A stretch of DNA of 64,000 nucleotides from the NCBI GenBank assembly GCA_963935595.1, contig OZ012549.1:22679318-22743317 (forward strand), given 5' to 3'. Position 1 is the stretch's first letter. Each line of letters opens with the position of its first letter. Of the stretch, positions 20,941 to 31,612 are shown in pieces. This DNA comes from Schoenobius gigantellus (lineage: Eukaryota > Arthropoda > Insecta > Lepidoptera > Crambidae). The notes under the pieces are model-generated. The model did not search any database and was not told the DNA's origin. It worked only from the letters and a program-made list of their open reading frames with translations. A program made the translations under genes and the position numbers.

Positions 20941-23900
20941 ATGGGTGATGAGTATAAAGCTTTGATCAAACAAAGGGGTGTGATTAAGGCTAAAGTCACA
21001 CTCTTTGAAAAATATTTCGAGACCGTAAAATTAATCGAGCCTGACAGTTTTACAAATCAATTGATAGTTGAATTGCAATTGAAAATATCGCGGCTTAAAG
21101 ATGATTTTAAACTTTTTGACCAAATTCAGGATAAAATTGAAATTATTTCTGATTCAGATGATTTTGATAAAAACCTTATGGAACGCGAGTCATTAGATAA
21201 CTCATTCTGTTTTTTGATATCGAGTGCGCAATGTATTGTAGAGGATGCTCAAAGGCATATCTTGCCTCATTCATCTAACCAAAGTTCGCAGGCGAATTCT
21301 GTTGTTGACATAGTACAGTCGGAAAATAAGTTACAATGTAATAATACAAACATTAAGCTCCCTACAATACAATTGCCCTCATTCGATGGAAATCATAGTA
21401 AATGGCTCGAGTACCGCGATACCTTTGATGCGCTGATTAATAATAATAGCTCTATTCCACTTATTAATAAATATCATTATTTGCGGTCCTCGCTAGAAGG
21501 CGCGGCTGCAGTTGTAATAAAATCTATTGAGTTTTCTGCAAGCTGCTATGATACGGCCTGGCAGACATTGATTAATCGTTTTGACAATAAAAGAATTCTA
21601 GTTAATAGTCATATGAAAGCTTTGTTTAATTTTGAATGTTTGACCAAAGAAAGTTTTAAGGCTTTAAGGTACATGATTGATTATTATTCGAAAAATTTGA
21701 GTTCTTTGAATAAGTTAGGTGAACCCACCGAGTACTGGGATAGTTTGTTAATTTATATGATGGCGACAAAATTAGATTCTCGCACACGTACCAAATGGGA
21801 GGAACGGAAAGGTAAAACAATATTCCCTACCTTGGATGAGTTTATTCAATTTTTGCGAGACCATGCTGATATGTTAGAGATATCACAGCACGACATAATA
21901 AAATCAGATAGACAAACAAATCATAACAATGCACACAAACACATAAGATCATTTGCTTCTACGTCAAGTGAGGCTTCTACTTCGAAAGGTTGTGTTCTTT
22001 GTAATAGTTATCATCCTTTGTATAAATGTGAAGAATTTAAGTCTATGTCTCTTGACGATAAGTTTAGTATTGTTAATAAGCACAAGCTCTGTCATAACTG
22101 CCTCCATGGTGGTCATCATATAAATCGTTGCAGTTTTAATCCGTGTAAGATCTGCAAATACAAACATAATTTATTATTACACAGAGATAAAAAATCAGTT
22201 AATGAAAATAATGATAATGCGGTTGTTGCGGTTGAACAACATTCTGTGGCTACTAAATGCAATAATGTAAATACGACACGCTCTGACATAATTATGAATC
22301 CTATGCATTCAGCCACACAGTCTCCTATTTCTTTATCTGCGCTGACTCCGGGGCAAGTTTTCCTGTGTACAGCAGAAGTTGATCTAGTAGATCCGAATAC
22401 TAATAATACTTACCGGGTCAGGGCTCTCCTCGATGCTGGATCTCAGTCTTCGTTTATTTCTGAAAAGCTAAAAGGTAAAATGAATATTAATTGTGTAAAT
22501 ACAAATACAATATCAGTGTTAGGTATTAATAATTGTTGTACAAATGTGTCTCAATATTGTGATTTGAAAGTTAAGTCGAGATATAATTCTTTTAATGTAA
22601 ATGTATCGTGTTATGTGATTCCTAAGATAGCTAGTGCATTTCCCAGTATGGCAGTAGATCCATGTCTACTCAATTTACCTTGTAATGTTTTGTTGGCTGA
22701 CCCTACTTTTTACCGTCAGTCAGATATTGATGTGTTATTAGGGGCAGATGTTTTCTGGGATATAGTAGAGACAAATCGCATTAATTTAGGGAAAAGTAAT
22801 CCTATATTGCTTAGTTCTAAGTTAGGTTGGCTCGTTGCTGGTCCTATCAGCAGTAGAGTTCCCAATAATATTTCTGATATACTTTGTAATTTTTCAAAGG
22901 AGACTATACCTGACTATTCAAAACTATGGGAATTAGACGAAGTTAATATTAATGATAAAATGCTAACTAAGGAACAGGAATTCTGTGAAACTCACTTTGT
23001 TACAAGTACAAAACGTGAGCCTAATGGTCGATTTATAGTAAAAATACCGTTATCTGAATCACCGGAGGGAGTTCTGGGTGATTCATACAATATAGCGAAA
23101 AGACGTTTCCTTAATCTCGAGAGTAAATTAAATAAATCAGTTGATAATAAGAACAGTTATATTGAATTTATACGCGAATATGAAAGGCTCGGTCATTTAG
23201 AAGAGATTCAACGGCCAGCCTTTGGAAACTATATTCCCCATCATGCTGTTATAAGGGAGTCGAGTGAGACGACTCGTTTGCGCGTTGTCTTTGATGCATC
23301 ATGCAAGACAAGATCAAGAAAATCATTTAATGATATTCAGCTTGTAGGTCCTGTAGTTCAGAATGACCTTCTGTCAATTTTGCTCAGGTTTAGGCAAAAT
23401 ACTTACGTCGTTACAGGTGACGTAGAAAAAATGTATAGACAAATTTTAATTGACCCTTCCCAAAGACATTTGCAATTAATATTATGGAGGGAAAATTTTG
23501 ATGATAAGCTTAGAATATTACAGTTGAACACAGTAACATATGGGACTGCGTCAGCTCCGTTTTTGAGTACGAGGTGTTTAATACAGCTTGCCGATGAATG
23601 TGATATTGAACCAATTGCCAATGTCATAAGACATGACTTTTATATAGACGATCTAAATACTGGATCTGATTCAAAATCTGATTTAAAAGGTATCATAGAA
23701 GGAGTTATACATAAATTGGCAGATGGGTGTTTTGTTCTTCGAAAGTTTCGTACTAATGCGCCCGAAATATTCCACAATATCTCGTTGACTACTACTGACT
23801 TACAAGACTTTTCGAAGGACTCATTGGTACTAGGGTTAAAGTGGGCACCGAAACCAGATACATTGCATTTCTCTAATGACATAAAAGTCCCCCCTAGGAC

Positions 23901-25836
23901 TACTAAGCGTAGTATTTTGTCAACAGCTAGTCAAGTTTTTGATCCTCTGGGTCTATTGTCCCCATGCACTATATTACCAAAAATACTCTTACAAGAGCTG
24001 TGGCTTTTGAAGTTAACTTGGGACGAGAAAATACCCCAAACAATTGAAAAAAGGTGGTTAGAATATGTAAATAATATAAAACATTTGACTAGTTTGTCTA
24101 TACCGAGACATGTTTTGCATACAGAGCCCAAGAATATTGAGATTCATTGTTTTACAGATGCATCCCAGCAAGCATATGCCGCATGTATATATTTGAAGTC
24201 TACTGATAACTTAGGGAATATTAAGGTTCATTTGTTATATGCTAAAGCTAAGGTAGCTCCGTTGAAGCCTGAAATGACAATTCCACGTTTAGAATTACTT
24301 GGAGCATTACTAGGATCTCGTTTATATGTGAAGGCAAGCAATTCTTTACGGGTTGTTATTTCACGAGCTGTGTTTTGGTCGGATTCAACCATTGTTTTAG
24401 GATGGTTAAAAACTCAGCCTCGAACATTGAAAACTTTCGTGTGTAATCGGGTTAGTGAAATTCGCGAAATTACCGAAGCAAATAATTGGCGATATGTTCC
24501 CACTGATGCGAACCCAGCAGATCTTGCTTCACGGGGAGTTCAGCCTCAGCTTCTTCTTAATAATATTTTATATTGGCACGGTCCTTCATTCTTGGTGAGG
24601 CCAGAGAGCGAGTGGCCCTCCACCGAGAGAGTTGATGACACGCTATTCGTGCTACCTGAAACAAAAACTGATTCGAAGCATCATTTCGCTAAATTACTAT
24701 TTGAAAAGGAGCATCTTCGACTACTACACTGTGGTCCCCAATTGTTATTGTCTTCAGTTCGAGATAAGTTCTGGCCCACAGGCGGTAGAGTGGTAGCTAG
24801 ATCAACTGTTAATAAATGTATTATTTGTACACGATTTAAAACTAAAAAAATTCAGCCAATGATAGGTGTCCTGCCTGAACCTCGGGTCAATCCGAGTCTA
24901 CCATTTGAGGTTTGCGGAATTGATTTTGCCGGCCCATTTCAAATTTCAAGTCGTAAAGGCCGCGGTGCTAAGATATCGAAATGTTATTTATGTGTTTTCA
25001 TATGTCTATCAACTAAGGCTGTGCAATTAGATATTGTGAGTGATTTAAGTACTAATGGTTTTATTTTGTGCCTCAGAAGGTTCATAGCTCGACGCGGCAA
25101 GCCACATACTATATACTGTGACAATGGTAGGAACTTTGTGGGCGCAATGAGTGAGTTGGGAAAATTGTTACGAGCCCATAATCGTCAATTCGGAGAGTTT
25201 GCCTTGAGTGAATCGATAACTTTTAGATTTAGTCCCGCATACTCACCAAATTTCGGGGGAATATGGGAGTCTGCTGTTAAGGCGGCTAAATTTCATATTA
25301 AGCGTATAGCCGGTAATACTAGCCTGACATTTGAAGAGCTATCGACGTTATTTGCTCAAGTGGAAGCGGTTCTAAATTCGCGACCGTTGACGCCGCTATC
25401 ATCAGATCCATCCGATTTAAGAGCAATCACACCTGGGCACTTCCTGATCGGTCGGCCTTTGACAGCCCTACCATCACCTACTATACAGCGTGTTGTAACA
25501 AACCGATACGAATTGCTGGAAAAACTTCGGCAACAATTCTGGGATAGGTGGACCAAAGAATACCTGTCACAGCTGCAAGACAGGAATAAATGGAAAAAAG
25601 ATGTCGGTCGCCTGGAGATTGGCGATCTTGTTATTGTACGAGACGATCAACTACCAATATTGAAATGGCTTATGGGACGAATTATCAAGAAATACCAGGG
25701 CCCCGATGGTATATGCAGAGTCGTAGATGTGACGACCACCAGGGGAATTCTTCGGCGTGCAGTTTCTCGTCTCTGTCCATTATTACCACTTGAAACTAGT
25801 AGTTTCAAGGGGGGCCAGGATGTTACGGCTCCGTAA
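20941..25836 (+). CDS. BEL/Pao gag-pol polyprotein (1631 aa)
   Basis: A single intact frame encodes all parts of a BEL/Pao element. Residues about 145-290 are a gag-like DUF1759 region (LPSFDGNHSKWLEYRDTF). About 351-415 are zinc-knuckle motifs (CVLCNSYHPLYKC, LCHNCLHGGHHINRC). An aspartic protease has LLDAGSQSS (Asp498). RT has LRVVFDAS, TGDVEKMYRQI (Asp827) and FYIDD (Asp903, Asp904). RNase H has CFTDAS (Asp1073) and later WSDST. Integrase has a His/Cys zinc region (HLRLLHCG, CIICTRF) and catalytic Asp1328 (GIDFAGP), Asp1394 (YCDNG) and Glu1443 (GGIWES). A DUF5641-like C-terminus (LQDRNKW, GDLVIVRDD) follows. The ATG at 20,941 is the first in frame, after a 5' UTR of about 330 bp. The last codons run into the 3' LTR, which supplies the stop. 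No env. Likely functional. Confidence 0.95.
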   Translation: MGDEYKALIKQRGVIKAKVTLFEKYFETVKLIEPDSFTNQLIVELQLKISRLKDDFKLFDQIQDKIEIISDSDDFDKNLMERESLDNSFCFLISSAQCIVEDAQRHILPHSSNQSSQANSVVDIVQSENKLQCNNTNIKLPTIQLPSFDGNHSKWLEYRDTFDALINNNSSIPLINKYHYLRSSLEGAAAVVIKSIEFSASCYDTAWQTLINRFDNKRILVNSHMKALFNFECLTKESFKALRYMIDYYSKNLSSLNKLGEPTEYWDSLLIYMMATKLDSRTRTKWEERKGKTIFPTLDEFIQFLRDHADMLEISQHDIIKSDRQTNHNNAHKHIRSFASTSSEASTSKGCVLCNSYHPLYKCEEFKSMSLDDKFSIVNKHKLCHNCLHGGHHINRCSFNPCKICKYKHNLLLHRDKKSVNENNDNAVVAVEQHSVATKCNNVNTTRSDIIMNPMHSATQSPISLSALTPGQVFLCTAEVDLVDPNTNNTYRVRALLDAGSQSSFISEKLKGKMNINCVNTNTISVLGINNCCTNVSQYCDLKVKSRYNSFNVNVSCYVIPKIASAFPSMAVDPCLLNLPCNVLLADPTFYRQSDIDVLLGADVFWDIVETNRINLGKSNPILLSSKLGWLVAGPISSRVPNNISDILCNFSKETIPDYSKLWELDEVNINDKMLTKEQEFCETHFVTSTKREPNGRFIVKIPLSESPEGVLGDSYNIAKRRFLNLESKLNKSVDNKNSYIEFIREYERLGHLEEIQRPAFGNYIPHHAVIRESSETTRLRVVFDASCKTRSRKSFNDIQLVGPVVQNDLLSILLRFRQNTYVVTGDVEKMYRQILIDPSQRHLQLILWRENFDDKLRILQLNTVTYGTASAPFLSTRCLIQLADECDIEPIANVIRHDFYIDDLNTGSDSKSDLKGIIEGVIHKLADGCFVLRKFRTNAPEIFHNISLTTTDLQDFSKDSLVLGLKWAPKPDTLHFSNDIKVPPRTTKRSILSTASQVFDPLGLLSPCTILPKILLQELWLLKLTWDEKIPQTIEKRWLEYVNNIKHLTSLSIPRHVLHTEPKNIEIHCFTDASQQAYAACIYLKSTDNLGNIKVHLLYAKAKVAPLKPEMTIPRLELLGALLGSRLYVKASNSLRVVISRAVFWSDSTIVLGWLKTQPRTLKTFVCNRVSEIREITEANNWRYVPTDANPADLASRGVQPQLLLNNILYWHGPSFLVRPESEWPSTERVDDTLFVLPETKTDSKHHFAKLLFEKEHLRLLHCGPQLLLSSVRDKFWPTGGRVVARSTVNKCIICTRFKTKKIQPMIGVLPEPRVNPSLPFEVCGIDFAGPFQISSRKGRGAKISKCYLCVFICLSTKAVQLDIVSDLSTNGFILCLRRFIARRGKPHTIYCDNGRNFVGAMSELGKLLRAHNRQFGEFALSESITFRFSPAYSPNFGGIWESAVKAAKFHIKRIAGNTSLTFEELSTLFAQVEAVLNSRPLTPLSSDPSDLRAITPGHFLIGRPLTALPSPTIQRVVTNRYELLEKLRQQFWDRWTKEYLSQLQDRNKWKKDVGRLEIGDLVIVRDDQLPILKWLMGRIIKKYQGPDGICRVVDVTTTRGILRRAVSRLCPLLPLETSSFKGGQDVTAP
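25807..25820 (+). promoter_or_regulatory. Polypurine tract
   Basis: AAGGGGGGCCAGGA directly precedes the 3' LTR and would prime plus-strand DNA synthesis. It is interrupted by CC and also codes for the end of the polyprotein. Confidence 0.7.
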
Positions 25837-26035
25837 CTGACATCCTCGTGACATATCGCCGCGCATGCGCGGAGACTTCACCTTCTTCTGTTATATTTGA
25901 CAAGATGGACAAGAAGCTATAATATTGTCTTGTTAATTGATCTGATATAATTTATAATAATAAAATATTCAATAAGATGTGATATATCATCATTTAATAT
26001 ACTTACATATAAATAACGTTGTGACAGCTTCAACA
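25821..26035 (+). repeat. 3' LTR of the BEL/Pao element
   Basis: 215 bp, identical to the 5' LTR except G at 25,833 (T at 20,409). The polyprotein stop codon (25,834-25,836) lies inside it. Confidence 0.95.
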
Positions 26036-26040
26036 GTCTT

Positions 26041-27929
26041 ATATTATGCCAATAACCTGTAGTTGATCTCACCGGCATTGGAGAGCCAAACACTTACCAG
26101 CCTAGTTCCTCTCTTGGCTCAGTGTTTGTTTGTTATTGGTTATTCATGTGCGAAAAGCTCTATTCCCATCAATAAACTGATGCAAGTATACTTCATACAA
26201 TATGAACTAGGAAGAAAAAATTTATTTACTAATTACTAATTTTATGGAGCAACTATAGACCTGTACATAATTAAAACTATCAAAATTAGTACTCTATATA
26301 CTTCGTATCACAATCTGTTATTGAGAGTATTGAAATTGAGAGATTTCTTTCTGGCGGGTGTTTCTGTTGTCGCTGGTGAAAATTTTCGTAATTGTTATAT
26401 TTGAGTGAATATTACGCTTGTAAATTGCGTTTCATTTATTGAAAAAAACCATGTTAAATAGTTTTCAAATGTTCCAATATAATGAGATCAATTGTATGAA
26501 ATTGTAAAAGTGATTTTGAGTCCATTTGTAAATCTAGAATAGAACTAAGGAAAAGTGAATAAACCTAATTAATACCTTCTACGATAATTAAATCTATTAA
26601 AATTTCTTTATCTATCTGAAACAGATCTTTTTATCAGATTTGCAATAAATTTGTTTGTATTTTAACCTAACTTGACTTTGATTGAGGGTTGGATTTGATC
26701 AACTACATAGTTGTAGTCTTCCTAGTTGATTGTATCAACAATGCCTTACATCAGGGCAATTTGTTCCCCAATAAAATCATTCATATAGTAAGCAAAAAGT
26801 CACCTATAATATGGAACACAATCATGGTACATTTACAAACCTTTTCACTACATGATTTTCCAATGAATGCTGAAGTGCCTTTTTAAGGCAATTTCTGTAC
26901 ATATAAATTCTGCATAAACTTATGAAAAAATCTTTCAGTGCCTAAATTAATGTTCAAAAACAAAGCGGTGGATCAAGCGTCTCTCTTCTCCCCTATGAAA
27001 GTTCATCCCTTAGTTTTCCTCATTGAGTTATATGTAGTTTTCCTTTGAAAATTATCTGAGCTTATATTTGTGAATTAACTACTTGTCGTGTGAATTTTTA
27101 CCTAATTATATTTCAAAAATAAGCTGACATTTCAATAAATAAGGTTTTTAATTAATCTTACATTATTTTGGTTTGATGAAGGTATAGACATAATGTATTC
27201 AAATCCATCCTTCATTTGATACTACCAGCAAGGGTCAGTTTTAAACTCAATTAAAAAGAGGTCTCTAGAGGTCACCCTTCAATAAAGCAAACCAAACAAG
27301 ACCCAATATCAAATCAATAACTTTGAAATTTCGTAATACCAAGGTATACATAGGAACATCAAGTAGGTACACAATGTATGTGGAGACCTTTCCAATGCGA
27401 CACTGTTTTGACTTGTACAAAATTTAGGGATGGATAGATTGGAAGCAAAACTTGTACAATAGGCATCACATCCGACCCGTCGATCCCTCTTCAAATACTT
27501 GCAACGAGTTATAAAAAGCATGACACTGTAACGATATTCTTGAAACTTTTTTTGTTAATTTATTAATGAATGTTGAAAAATGAATAGAAGCCATTCTGTA
27601 AAGCCATTCAATACAAAAAGCTGCTGGAATTGAATATTTTGATGTACAAGATATTTTTTTTGAGCTGCATTATTTTTATTACATTAACTTATCCAATTGA
27701 ATAATATACCAATAATATTGTATAAAAAACTATCTATAAAATAAACTTAAATAACCTAGTAAAAACTAAACCTAAACAAAATAAAGACTAAAAATTAACT
27801 ACATTAAAAACTAAAAGCTTACCAAAAAAACACTAACTATGAAAATAATGAGACATATTATTACATGTCACCCTTGGCATATTATTACATGTCATTTTTA
27901 ATCTATATGAACACAAAAAGAAAAACTTT
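26041..27929. other. AT-rich non-coding stretch
   Basis: No gene, RNA or transposon recognised. Only short chance open frames (for example 26,689-26,886), without motifs. Confidence 0.4.
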
Positions 27930-28228
27930 ACCTGACCAAGACTCTGTACCAGAATCGTGTGCGCAGATACCTCTATCATTGACGTGTACGTAACCACCTC
28001 TATCTTTCCTATTAGTGCTTGTGTTGCTGTGTTTCGGTTTGAAATGATACTCGGGTATTGAATTAATTGTAGCTGTTACTGTATATCTAATGAAATCATG
28101 ACACGTGTTGGCAATGTAAACTGTGATCCATAGGAGAGCATATAAAACCTTTCTGCGACTGCTATGCCACTTACTGTCAGGTGGGGAGTCTACTTTTTTA
28201 AACTTGTTTGCCAGCTTTGTTGTTTAAA
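27930..28228 (+). mobile_element. LINE 3'-end/SINE-like repeat, copy 1
   Basis: It shares an ordered set of motifs with 39,716-40,016: GACTCTGTACCAG, CCTATTAGTGCTTGTGTTGCTGTGTTTCGGTTTGAA, GTTGGCAATGTAAACTGTG, CCACTTACTGTCAGGTGGG and TTGTTTGCCAGCTTTGTTGT. The ACTTACCATCAGGTGAGC motif before a short A-rich end is typical of lepidopteran LINE 3' ends and derived SINEs. Non-coding and diverged. Confidence 0.65.
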
Positions 28229-28252
28229 ATAGTATAATTATTATGCAAGTAG

Positions 28253-28442
28253 TGAATAAAGGACGAATTTAAAGCGAGGGCCATAGATGAATCACAAGCA
28301 AGTGAAGGATTCTACCGACTGAATCACGACCGTAGGGAGTGATTCATGATGATTGAATCACAAGCGTAGCGAGTGATTCAAGTGTTAGTATCCTGAGCGA
28401 CGCGAGTCATTCGTGGCCCTCGGTATAAATCCGTTTTATTCA
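28253..28442. mobile_element. MITE of about 190 bp with internal palindromic repeats
   Basis: TGAATAAAGGACGAATTTAA...GCGAGGGCCA at the left matches the reverse complement of 28,412-28,442 (TGAATAAAACGGATTTATACCGAGGGCCA). Inside, GAATCACAAGCGTAGCGAGTGATTC-type units recur and are themselves nearly palindromic. Non-coding. Confidence 0.7.
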
Positions 28443-31400
28443 AGAGTTGCATACTATACTTTATACCATGACTAGGAGAAAAAGAAAGATTAAAGCCAAA
28501 ATAGACATTTAACGAGTATTTTTTGTGCAAGTAGGTTGTACAGCATTGAGATGTAGGTCGAATATATCGATGTGTTCTAAATTCAAACATCAAAATAGTG
28601 ATTTAAAGTGCTTTTTATTAACTGTTTTCAGTGAATAAAATAAGCTTTTTCGAGGGGGAATGGTTTAAAAACTATTTATTTCTAGGTTTTAGGTAATAAC
28701 ATTATTAAACATTACTTAGACAAAACATAAGCTTATTAACAACCAACCTTAGATTTAACATCGATCTAATCTTGCTTAATGTAAGTATCACTTTACTTTA
28801 TAGTCCGATAATTATCACCAATTCCCAATAATTTTACCTCATCGTATCTAGTTCCTCATCAAATTAATTTAACGATAACACACATCACCCACTCGCAGAA
28901 GTTGCTGATGGAACTTTGGGCATCGAACTTCCATTTTATCGTTCAAGCAAAATTTATCCATTCAACTCCAATAGGTTTGATATAGATAATCCATCTAGGT
29001 ATCTTAATTGAAGTGATTTTGTCCAATGAATAAGTTTCGATAGCATCTTACTTAGTTAACCTACTGGTTGTGTTTAAAGGGGAAAACTATAACAACATTG
29101 AGTAAGTCAATGCAGTATTTCATGACAAAATAAAACATATTTTAATATTTAAAGAATAATTATTAATGTACTTTAGAAAATTTGTCATTTAGACAAGTTT
29201 TACAATTATTTTAAAATTACATTAACGAAATAATGTTACGCCATTCTATTACATCGGTAAAGAAATTTCTAGAACAATAATTCTGAATGTAGCCGCAGGT
29301 AATTATTCAAATTAAGTATTCATTACCTACAATGTTTTCCCAGAAATAATATTTGTCACAATATGGGCACGCTAGAGTTGGTAAATTGGATTTGTACCCA
29401 AGGGGCTCGAATAGCCGACGACAGAGGTATATGGCGCCAAGCAAACCGAGCTTCGTGACTCCTGAACAATGTGGACCTATTGACCCAAGCGATAAGGACA
29501 ATGAGAATTGACAATTATTAACACCTTCAATAAATATTACGAAGGAAATAATACGGAACATGCTCTCGGTTGGAGGAGTAACTATTACTCTTGCTCATAA
29601 TAAGTTGTGATTATGATTAATTTGAAACTAGTTCTGTGTGCGTTTAAAATAATGCAGATGGCAATAAATCCTTTAAGTAACCGATATGTAGTTCTTAAAA
29701 TAGTAGTAGGTAGATACAATACAGCCTTATCTTAATACTACATTGAATTAATGCGCTGAAGAAACGGCCGTTATTTTATTTCAAGTTTATACTTACCTAG
29801 TAGATATCCACACTCATTCTTTATCCTTTTCTCTCGCTTTGTGAAGAAAGAATCGTAACTATGTAATCGAAATTGTTAGAACTACGTGGCAACTAAGTAA
29901 CAAACGGGGGAGACGTGACTAAATGGTCCTGTGCCTTTAAAATGCTCTCATCCGAGATTTCTTCAAACAAAAGGTGCCGTTTGAATACTTAAGAACTTAT
30001 CGGAGTACCTTTAAATGACTTAAAGACTTTTAGTCATCTATGTGAATAAATATTACCTATATTCTATTTTTAAGTTAATGAAAGCCGTGGAAAAGATTTG
30101 AGGACCTGCTATTATTTGCGGCTACCGTTCATGACTGGTTATGATACAATTCTAACACTATTCCCACAGACGAAAATTGGGAAATCTTGTCATTCTGTAA
30201 TTTAAACTGAAACACTTCTCTTACATGTTGTTACGAATATAAAATTAATAATACTAAATACTTACCTAGATGTTACACAATTGACCAAAGCTAGTCACTT
30301 TGATTTCTTATGAATAAAGTTGAATAGTCTCCTCAAATGTGTATGATATTCATTATGAGATAAGCTAAATAAAAAATAGCTATAAACTTACAATCAAATA
30401 TTGCTGAGCTACACAAAGCCATTTGCATATTGGTGATCTTTTACCGTCCCTATACGACACAAAATTACACTATAAACTTTGTTGTCCCCAAAGAATATCC
30501 CCTCATCTTTATTTGACAGCAAACAAGACTTAATAAAAATAAAGTAAGGCAAATTTTTCAAAATGGTAGACATATTTGAAATTCATAATTTTATTTTAAC
30601 GAATTTTAATTTTGTATTCCTTTTCCATTATTTTGATTCGAGATTCGATGATTACAGACTAGGTTTCGGCTTTTCTTATAATTAATTATACGATTTTTTG
30701 TGTATAAACCTAATCTTCATAGGTAATTAACCTAATTTGAAAGAAATTAAATTAGGCCTAATTTGAAGATATTAAAAATAATTTCCCCTAAACTTCTTTC
30801 TAGTTATAATGATTCTTCGATTTTATCCATCTGTTCGAACATACTGTTCGAATGAAAGAACGAAAGCTATATTTCATAACAAAAAAGGGGAAAGCTTGCC
30901 TTTTTATTCTAAGTATGTAACGTAATAGCAACGTGATTGATTTTCTCATCCCAAAATAAAGTTCCTCGTGTAGTCTTCATAACATAAAATTAGATTTACA
31001 TATCAAAAAGGTTCAAACGGTTGATATTAACGATGAGGGAATACTAATTTCACATCGTGGCACGTGTCACTTTACATAACCCGGATATTTTTGATATTCT
31101 CGTGATCCCAAAGGAAATATTTTATTCATACTAAGTCTCCATTTTAAACGTATTTTCTGGTCGGTGTCGTATCTGCCACAACGGACAGTTGATAATTACA
31201 ATAACTAATCGCCGCTCTTCCAAGTTAATTCATAAACAGAATAAAATACGATTCTATCATGCTTGGTTCGTATGCGGTCTAATAAATTATTTCGTTCTTA
31301 ATTCAATAATTGATTAACAAAAAAGGCTTAAACTAGTTTAGGAAGTGTAGTGATAGGACTAAATTACTATAGGGATGTAAGTGTGAATTAGCTATTTTGT

Positions 31401-31480
31401 ACTGAAAATTACAAACATTTTTTTCTAAAGCAAAATATACACTTTACCTTTCTGCTATCTCATGGAAATCTCTATCTTAG
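28443..31480. other. Non-coding stretch without recognised features
   Basis: AT-rich, with short chance frames only. The minus-strand 84-codon frame at 29,307-29,561 shows no family motif. Nothing repetitive was recognised, making this one of the few candidates for unique sequence in the window. Confidence 0.35.
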
Positions 31481-31484
31481 TAGG

Positions 31485-31612
31485 AGCAGGCCCCCGTCAC
31501 TCGCGCAATGCAGCGTTATAAATACCTACCGCTAAGTAGCGCGCCGGCGCGCCGACCGGCACAGGGCCGCCGCCACCCGCCGCGCCGCACGCCGCACGCG
31601 CGCCTTTTATCG
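31485..31612. other. CpG-rich block with upstream TATA motif
   Basis: GTTATAAATACC at about 31,514-31,525 is followed by about 70 bases of very CpG-rich DNA (GCGCGCCGGCGCGCC..., CCGCCGCGCCGCACGCC...), isolated in AT-rich surroundings. It may be a promoter or first exon. A plus-strand frame from ATG 31,508 runs through it (APARRPAQGRRHPPRR...), then into T-rich sequence coding only for hydrophobic residues, which does not look like a real protein. Confidence 0.35.

Larger units (their letters stand above)
20392..26040 (+). mobile_element. Complete BEL/Pao LTR retrotransposon with 5-bp target duplication
   Basis: GTCTT occurs at 20,392-20,396 and 26,036-26,040, directly outside two 215-bp LTRs that begin TG and end CA. 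The internal region has a primer-binding site, one long gag-pol ORF and a purine-rich tract next to the 3' LTR. Total length without the target duplications is 5639 bp. There is no env gene. The LTRs differ at a single base (T at 20,409 versus G at 25,833). LTRs are identical at insertion, so this one is very young. Confidence 0.95.

Noticed and set aside
20941..25836. Endogenous retrovirus with env
   Set aside because: The frame ends in a DUF5641-type pol C-terminus directly at the LTR; there is no env-like ORF, signal peptide or transmembrane segment. A BEL/Pao retrotransposon explains everything.
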